Origin: Diogma glabrata
Lineage: Eukaryota > Arthropoda > Insecta > Diptera > Cylindrotomidae
Reading direction: 5' to 3'
Assembly (NCBI GenBank): GCA_963693315.1
Contig: OY856188.1
Span: forward strand, 156,321,034-156,385,033
DNA length: 64,000 nt
The number at the start of each line of letters is the position of its first letter. The stretch's first letter is position 1. The notes under the pieces are model-generated. The model was not told the origin of the DNA. It worked only from the letters and a program-made list of their open reading frames with translations, and searched no databases. Made by a program: the position numbers and the translations under genes. Positions 57,850 to 64,000 of this stretch are shown one piece after another.

Positions 57850-58846
57850 AGCTCGGCATCGCAACGGCTGTAATCGAAACAAACAAATCCAGCCGTTTAT
57901 TCATACATGATAAAATAAACCAACAAACCTTCCTTATTGACACTGGAGCAGACCTGTCGGTGCTCCCAGTCAAATCTAATCTATCAATAACAATTGCTTC
58001 ACAATCTACAGATCTAGTCTTATCAGCTGCCAACGGCACGATAATCAATACCTATGGAACAAAACTCCTTCAGGTAGATATCGGCCTAAAACGAACATTC
58101 ACACACGCTTTCGTACTAGCGCAAGTGAATCGTCCGATCATTGGCGCTGACTTTCTAAGTAAATTTGGCCTACTTGTCGATCTTAAGTGAAAACGGCTGA
58201 TTGATACAGCTACCCAGCTGTGAATCAATGCCACAATGGTTAACGTAGATACGCCTACTCCCATTCATTTCACGATCGACAACGATTACGGTCTGCTACT
58301 AAAGAAGTTTCCTTCACTAACAGCAGAACCGAACTACAATTTACCGGTCAAACATAACGTGGTACATCACATTGTTACCACTGGGCACTTGCCTGTATCA
58401 AGACCACACAGACTAGATCCGGTTCGTCAAAAAGCTGCGTTCACGGAATTTCAACACATGGTTGAACTTGGAATTTGTCGCATTTCTTCCTCCTCTGTAT
58501 CTTGTCCGCTTCACATGGTTCGAAAGAAAGATCTCGACTGGAGACCATGTGGAGATTATCACAGGCTAAACGCGGTCACGATTCCTGATCGCTATCCGAT
58601 ACCGCACATACAAAATTTTTCGATGAATTTGTATGGATGCAAAATTTTCTCTAAAATTGACCTTGTTAGAGCCTATCATCTCATTCCTGTTGCAAATGAA
58701 GATATCCACAAAACGGCTATCACAACTCCATTTGGCCTCTTCGAATTCACTCGAATGCCATTCGGTTTACGCAATGCCGCGCAAACGTTTCAGCGTTTCA
58801 TCAACGAAATCGTTCAAGATTTAGTGTTGACTCTCGAATCGGTTGA
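57850..58846 (+). pseudogene. CsRn1-like pol: protease and N-terminal RT
   Basis: Protease active site FLIDTGADLSVLP (about 57929-57968) and IIGADFLSKFGLLVDL. In the same frame two TGA stops (58188-58190, 58220-58222) separate it from RT. RT shows [13 protein letters not shown] (motif A) and [20 protein letters not shown], then is cut off before the YxDD box by the BEL LTR at 58847. The catalytic centre is therefore missing. Confidence 0.85.
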
Positions 58847-59193
58847 TGTTTTATTAGTTGATGTTTTATTAATCAGAAAAAAAATACAATATGTGTTTTT
58901 CTGTTGGTTTCTAATTAAAGAGTGATTTTTATTTTTAAACATAATTCATAAAAACTATCAAACAAATTGTAATTTTCATATGTAAGTTAATAAATTTGAT
59001 GATGACATCAAAATAATTTACTTCTATACCACTTTGTTAACCTTGAAAAACAGTACAATTAAATTGTACTGAATTGCATAAATGATTCAACAATATATAT
59101 AATTATGAGTATAGAAATATTTAGAATTAAGTAAATAGAATATATTTACGCCATGTCAAATCTGTGCATTGACATTCTGGGCCGCTAAAAACA
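58847..59193 (-). repeat. Probable 3' LTR of the env-bearing BEL element
   Basis: On the minus strand it begins TGTTTTTAGCGGCCCAGAATG just after the env stop region. Its far end is TG/CA-bounded at 58847, where gypsy RT coding stops abruptly. About 347 bp. The partner LTR is outside the window, so the limits are inferred. Confidence 0.6.
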
Positions 59194-59208
59194 TGACATG
59201 GTTTTACC

Positions 59209-61085
59209 TTAAATTAGTTCACTGGGTCGATCGATTCTCGCTATGGCTGTTGGATTGGGCAATGATATTGTATGTTTATGTTGAATGTTGTTGTTTCGTC
59301 GACGATGATATTTGATACAATAGACGGTTATTATTAGAGCTACGACAGCGATTGATGTATATCCAACTGTATACTGATGTTTATCATGACCCGTTAATTT
59401 GATGTTATTTTCATTGTCTCGCTGCTCATCAATTTGCTTTTGTAGATGTTCCAAATGATTCTGTATTTTGTTGGATTGAGTAACCGTTTCAACGGTATTT
59501 GTTGGCATATATTCCGTTAAGTTTAATTTTGGAAACAGTACTCCCTTGATCTTTGTTGTAACCTTGCTCGTTGCTCTTAGAACCATTGTGCTACTCTTAG
59601 CTATGCATTGAGAATCCATTTGTAATATTCCTGTTTTGTTGATCTTGATGGTTGCTTGGTAACGATCACAAACAATGGTTAGTATCTTCTCTGCTGGCAG
59701 TGTATAAACCCAAGTATTGTTGTTAATGTAGGTCCATTTTTCAGCTGCAGGTTCCCTCAATAATATACAAACGTTTTCGTTTGTTGGAAGTGATTGTAGT
59801 GATTGTTGTAGTCCTATGTATTGGCCCCTTCAGATAGCAGATGTATTCCAGGTGTTGCGCTCGAATGCATTGACTGAAATCCTTGTCTGTGAGGTAGTAA
59901 TACTGGTCCTTGTGTGCATTTATAACCATATAGTCCATTTGAGGTTGAATATGTACCATTTCCTTTTCTCTCATTACTGGCAATGGAAATGGTTTAAAGA
60001 TGTTGAATCTCTCAATATCCAATAATGGCAAAGATACTTTAATTATGGCTTAATTATCTACTATACGGGCTTCACAAGTCATTATATGGTATAAGCTTCG
60101 AATTTATTCTGGATTATTGCCAGTTGGTAATGTTACTCCATCAGGTAAATGTGGTTGAATTTTGTCTAATTCTTGTTTTAGTTGGTCCGGCAGAATCAAA
60201 TTAGGATTCACTTTCTGCCCCTTGCTCTCTAATAATGTGTCAAGCAAGATATCCTGTGTTCGTTGAAAATTTGTCATTAGTGTATTTGATAGTGTTACTA
60301 ATGAGAAAAATGCAGTAGCATCTGTTAGTTTACTCTTAATTATTTCATTTTCGTGAGTAAACTCCTTCCATTGGTCGACAATTTCTGCTTGTTGAGTTCT
60401 CAGAATATTTGTGGTTGTATCTGCAATTGATGTTTGAGTTTTTATCATGTTGACTATATGTTCTTCATTTGTTGCAAGCTGATTGATTCGATTATTAAAC
60501 TCTTTAGCTGATTTGTCATCGAGAACTCCAAATAGATCATTTAGTAGATTTCCAATAAATGGTAATGGTGCATCTCTTTTCATTCGATGATTAGAATTTG
60601 AAATTAGTAAATTCCGTTGTTCGATTTCATCAAGTGCATGTTTTAGTAATTTTATTTCGCTAATATAATTTGGTATATCCCTCGTTGAATTAAAATTTGT
60701 CAATGTCGTTAAATGCTGCACGCATGATCTAAAGTTGTTTAGTTGATCCCAATAGCTGCTCATATTTATATATACAATAATATTCCATTCATTAGTTGAA
60801 AAATATAAGTTTCCCATTTCATGAAAATATAAACCAGGTGAGTCGGCATATTGTTTGATGGTATATGGTTCGTTTGCATTGACACTTGTAATCCCAATCA
60901 AACCTGTCATGGCTAGTAGTAATATCATAGCAATCCTTATGCTTCTGGGTGATTTGCGTTGTTTGGGCTCATCCTTAATGATTGCATCTGGACTGCTATT
61001 ATTGGCTATTTCATTTTCTACGTTGTTCGTAGCGCTAATCATTTTATCATCAATTGGTAGTATACATATTATATGAATTGGTCTT
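59209..61085 (-). pseudogene. env: Envelope glycoprotein (F-type fusion protein-like), broken
   Basis: Probable start near 61057. A hydrophobic signal segment lies near 60945-60880. A furin-type RMKR site (about 60586) is followed directly by a hydrophobic fusion-peptide-like stretch, then a long helical region. A C-terminal membrane anchor of about 20 hydrophobic residues lies near 59360-59300, ahead of a basic cytoplasmic tail. This order is that of class I, F-like envelope proteins of insect errantiviruses, baculoviruses and env-bearing BEL elements, which mediate membrane fusion. Breaks: in-frame TAA at 60104-60106 and 60050-60052, and a frameshift near 59750. Upstream, the pol tail reads into env without a stop. 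In this copy it cannot give a full envelope protein. Confidence 0.8.
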
Positions 61086-62573
61086 TGCACGCTTTTGTTC
61101 CCGTTGCATTTTAGCGTCACTACTCTAACATGGCCATCAGTTCGGAGTTCCTGGATGTGTTTCAGAAATTCTGGCTAGCAACCATTGTGTTGGTGGCAAA
61201 TTATTGTCCTTTATCATGACGATGTCTCCAATTTTCACATTTGGCATTTGTTTCTTCCACTTCATTCTTTGTTGTAGTGAAGTAAGATATTCCAATGACC
61301 ATCTTTTCCAAAAATCTTGATATAATTTTTGAAACCGTTTCCATCGTTTGGTGATTGTTATTGCTTCCTCAGTAATATTTGGCTCTGATGGTGCGACCAA
61401 TGGTTCTCCTACTAGAAAATGCCCTGGTGTTAGTGCTTCAATATCGTTTATGTCTGACGAGATTGGACATATAGGTCTAGAATTAAAACAAGCTTCGATT
61501 TGGACGAGTGTAGTAGACATCTCTTCATAAGTTAGTGATGCTTCGCCTAATATTCTTCTCAAATGATGTTTAATTGATTTTACTCCAGCTTCCCACAAAC
61601 CTCCTTGTTGAGGACTTGCGGGGGCGTTGAAATGGAATGTGATGCCGTCATTGTTAATATTATTCAATATTCCCGGCATGCATTCTTTATTGAACTTTTT
61701 GAAATCATCTCTCAATACCTTACTGGCTCCTTTAAAATTGGTGCCACAATCGCTGTAAATGTGACGACAGCACCCTCTTCGGGCCGTGAAACGCTTTAGT
61801 GCTGCTATGAATGTTTGCGTTGTTAGATCACTAACTACTTCTATGTGAATAGCTTTTGTGGCCAGACAAACAAATAGCGCTATATATCCCTTATGCGTTT
61901 TCTGGCCTCGTCCTCTCGATGTTCTTAAGTGAATGGGTCCTGCGTAGTCAACCCCTGTGTGTGTAAATGGACGTGATGGTTGCACTCTTGCTGTTGGCAG
62001 ATTTCTCATCAATTGTTCTGATTCCTTGGCTTTGTACCGGAAACATCGTATGCATTTGTGGATTACTTATCGCGTGATGTCCTTTGCGTTTATAATCCAG
62101 TAGTTTCTTCTAATGAAGCTAAGTGTCAGTTGTGTTCCTCCATGTAGTGTTCTGCAATGCGCATCTTCGATTATTAGTTTTGTCACATAATGATGTTTTG
62201 GTAGTATGATTGGATGTTTTGTTTCATACATTAATAGTGAATGCTTTAATCTTCCTCCAACTCTCATAATCCCACCTTCGTCAATAAACGGATTTAGTTG
62301 AAGAAGAGATTTTCGTGTTGGTAACGTTTGCCCTTTCCTTAGGATTTTCAGCTCATCAGGAAAACTGACTTCTTGAAGAGTTTTTACAATAGTTTTTCTA
62401 CTATCCCATAATTCAGATGTTTTCAACGGACCTGTTAATTTTTCATCTTTTTTCGTGCAGTTGTTTACAAAACGCTTTGCATAAGCTATTATTCTTAATA
62501 GCTTATTTAGTGATGAATATTTATTCAAAAAATCCTTTTCGTATGATGTTGTTAAAAAGGCTGCTAATTTCAT
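61086..62573 (-). pseudogene. BEL/Pao integrase with DUF5641 tail
   Basis: The N-terminal H2C2 zinc region is near 62170-62030 (THLHGG-like histidines, CIRC). The catalytic core shows GVDYAGP, YSDCGTNF and WEAGVKS, consistent with the D, D, E triad. A C-terminal DUF5641-type segment (WKRWSLEYLTSLQQRMKWK, VKIGDIVMI) follows. One TAA at 62067-62069 interrupts the zinc domain, and a frameshift near 61145 separates the last residues, which continue to about 61060. The part upstream of 62573 joins gag directly, so RT and RNase H are deleted. The core itself is intact to the eye. Confidence 0.85.
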
Positions 62574-64000
62574 TTCGATGTAAAATTGTGTGATGGTTTT
62601 TATTGCAAATTTTACAGTTATTTTTTGATGTGCATTTTGTATCTGTATAATGATGTAAGCAGACTTTGCATAGTTCTACTTTAGATACAAACTCCACTCG
62701 TGCTTTTGCTGACATGTTAAGAAAATTTTGACATTCCGTAATGAAATGCTCTCTTTTGCAATATCGGCAATGGATACTGATTTGCGTATTGTATCCCTGG
62801 AGACTTTTTCGTTGATGTTGAAATTTTGAAATGGTTTGGCTCGCCTGATGTGGTTTAAAATCCTTTGCAATGCCATCTCTCTTGTATTTGTATTCCTTAA
62901 TTAGTTCTAAAGATTGGAATCTTTTCTCTAAAAAGGTGAATAAATGTTCTAATGAAGGGATTTCTTTCGGATCGTCCAAGCTTTGTTCATATAGTTTGTG
63001 TGTTTCCGTATCTAATTTTGGCAATAATAGTTCTAATACCAAGGTCCCCATGCATCAGTGTCGATACCAAGATTTTTAATGCATTGTAGAGATTCTTTTG
63101 CGGTGTCTACCAATTTTCTAATTGATGATGATGCTTCATTTTGGATTGTTCCAAAGTTTAATAGCCTCTTGATGTGTGATGAGACTAATATTCGCTTGTT
63201 GTTATATCTTGCGTTAAGCGTTGCCCATGCTGTTTGGTAGTTGTCTTCTGATGTGGTGAAGTGTTTTAACAAATCAGCTGCTTGATCTATTACATGCGTT
63301 TTTAGGTGGTGCATTTTTGTGGCATTTCCAATTTCCTGGCTATCATATATCACTTGTGTAAAAATGTCTCTAAATGTTGTCCATTGTAAATAATTTCCAT
63401 TGAACGTAGGAATTGTTATTGCTGGCGTTTGACTTCTCGGCTGAACTTGTTGTGTTGCGTGAAAAAAGGATTTTCCTAATTTTTCGATTTCCTCTTCCAT
63501 TGTTTGTGTTATATCGAAGAACTCACTTTCCCAGTATTCGAATTCTTGGTTGTAGATCTGGTCAGTGTCTTCCACGATGATGTCTTCATGAAGAATGGAT
63601 ATATTTTCCCATTTGCGAGTGAGATATTTAATCTTCTGATTATAATATGACTTTGTTCTGATGTTTGCTTGTGTGTCATCTTTAATTGTTTTAATGTTCC
63701 GCAACAATTCTTTTGCTCTGATCCTCTGTTTTTGTATCAGAGCCGCCGTGTTTGGGTTCAGTGTTAGATGATCTTGATCTGGCGTACGTGCTTTTTCTGC
63801 AGGTATTGAGTTGTCTTGTGCTGCTGCTTCCATATTTTGAATTTCTTGCTCCAGATACGATTGGAAATCATTTTTAGCTGTATACAATTCTTCTCTTGAT
63901 TTCCAGTAAGCCTCTTCCTTAGTTTGCTCAAAAAAGGCTTGCAGTTTATTGTCGTTAGCTTTGAATTTTTCCCAAAGAGTGTGGATCTCTGCCAGGCGTT
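62521..64000 (-). pseudogene. BEL/Pao gag, open at the window edge
   Basis: Coding enters from the right edge in frame (no start seen). It contains a coiled-coil-like N-terminus and the DUF1759 capsid (IPTFNGNYLQWTTFRDIFTQ, about 63410). A frameshift near 63040 moves it to the frame ending at 62521, with CRYCKREHFITEC and CKVCLHHYTDTKC plus CKICNKNHHTILH knuckles (62790-62580). The frame then ends close to where integrase sequence starts. Confidence 0.85.

Larger units (their letters stand above)
48433..58846 (+). mobile_element. CsRn1-like Ty3/gypsy element (with nested insertion)
   Basis: The 5' LTR appears to start TGTAGTGATTAATA at 48433, is split at 48512 by the 48513-54827 element, and resumes at 54833 to about 55217. 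Next come TTGGTGACCACG (a tRNA-Trp-type primer site, as in CsRn1 relatives), a 1.7-kb leader, gag with a CxxH...C...C knuckle, and a protease-RT frame that stops at 58846 where a BEL LTR begins. The rest lies beyond the window or is lost. Confidence 0.7.
58847..64000 (-). mobile_element. BEL/Pao endogenous retrovirus-like element with env
   Basis: Read from the right edge leftward: gag (64000-62521), integrase (62573-61137), env (61085-59209), 3' LTR (59193-58847). Protease, RT and RNase H are missing by an internal deletion at about 62521-62573. Its 5' LTR and gag start lie beyond the window. It is inserted in the CsRn1-like RT. Frameshifts and stops make it defective. Confidence 0.85.

Overview
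This window is almost entirely transposable elements and satellite-like repeats from an AT-rich animal genome. The mix of BEL/Pao, Ty3/gypsy, jockey-type LINE, Helitron, hAT, Tc1 and CACTA-like elements points to an arthropod, most likely an insect; I cannot name the species. There are no bacterial-style genes or operons. The only non-transposon coding candidate is a spliced gene carried inside a DNA transposon (12756-14566, minus strand). A run of 200 N (37948-38147) marks an assembly gap in a tandem repeat.

Layout. 1-768: end of a hAT element. 1876-3608: decayed gag locus with an N-terminal RING-H2 finger. 4010-4835: direct repeat around a tRNA-like SINE head. 4836-6440: jockey-type reverse transcriptase pseudogene (minus). 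6447-11640: AT-rich arrays in mirror orientation flanking a minisatellite broken up by fold-back elements. 11954-15221: TIR element with subterminal repeats carrying the multi-exon gene. 16042-16985: Helitron 3' end (minus). 17300-20391: TIR element with tRNA-like modules. 21060-26240: decayed BEL/Pao element (minus), split by a small TIR element (25178-26099). 26258-29935: second Helitron 3' end (plus), split by another TIR element (26976-29862). 31415-35230: decayed hAT transposase (minus). 36510-36929: LINE endonuclease fragment. 36930-38695: hairpin-bearing satellite of about 370 bp, entered by a TIR element (38696-42654) that itself holds a Tc1 relic and a fold-back. 43140-43995: second satellite. 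43996-48432: decayed gypsy element. 48433-58846: CsRn1-like gypsy whose 5' LTR was entered by a young 6.3-kb non-coding LTR element (48513-54827). 58847-64000: BEL/Pao element with an envelope gene, running off the right edge.

Main observation. At least four complete elements (11954-15221, 25178-26099, 26976-29862, 38696-42654) share termini of the form CAC(A/T)(C/G)AG, degenerate subterminal repeats and 2-bp target duplications. In three cases a related empty site or a recovered reading frame in this same window confirms the boundaries. They look like one CACTA/Mirage-like family, mostly non-autonomous, and one member carries a spliced SAM-domain-like gene in place of any recognisable transposase. 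Nesting gives a relative insertion order for most of the window.
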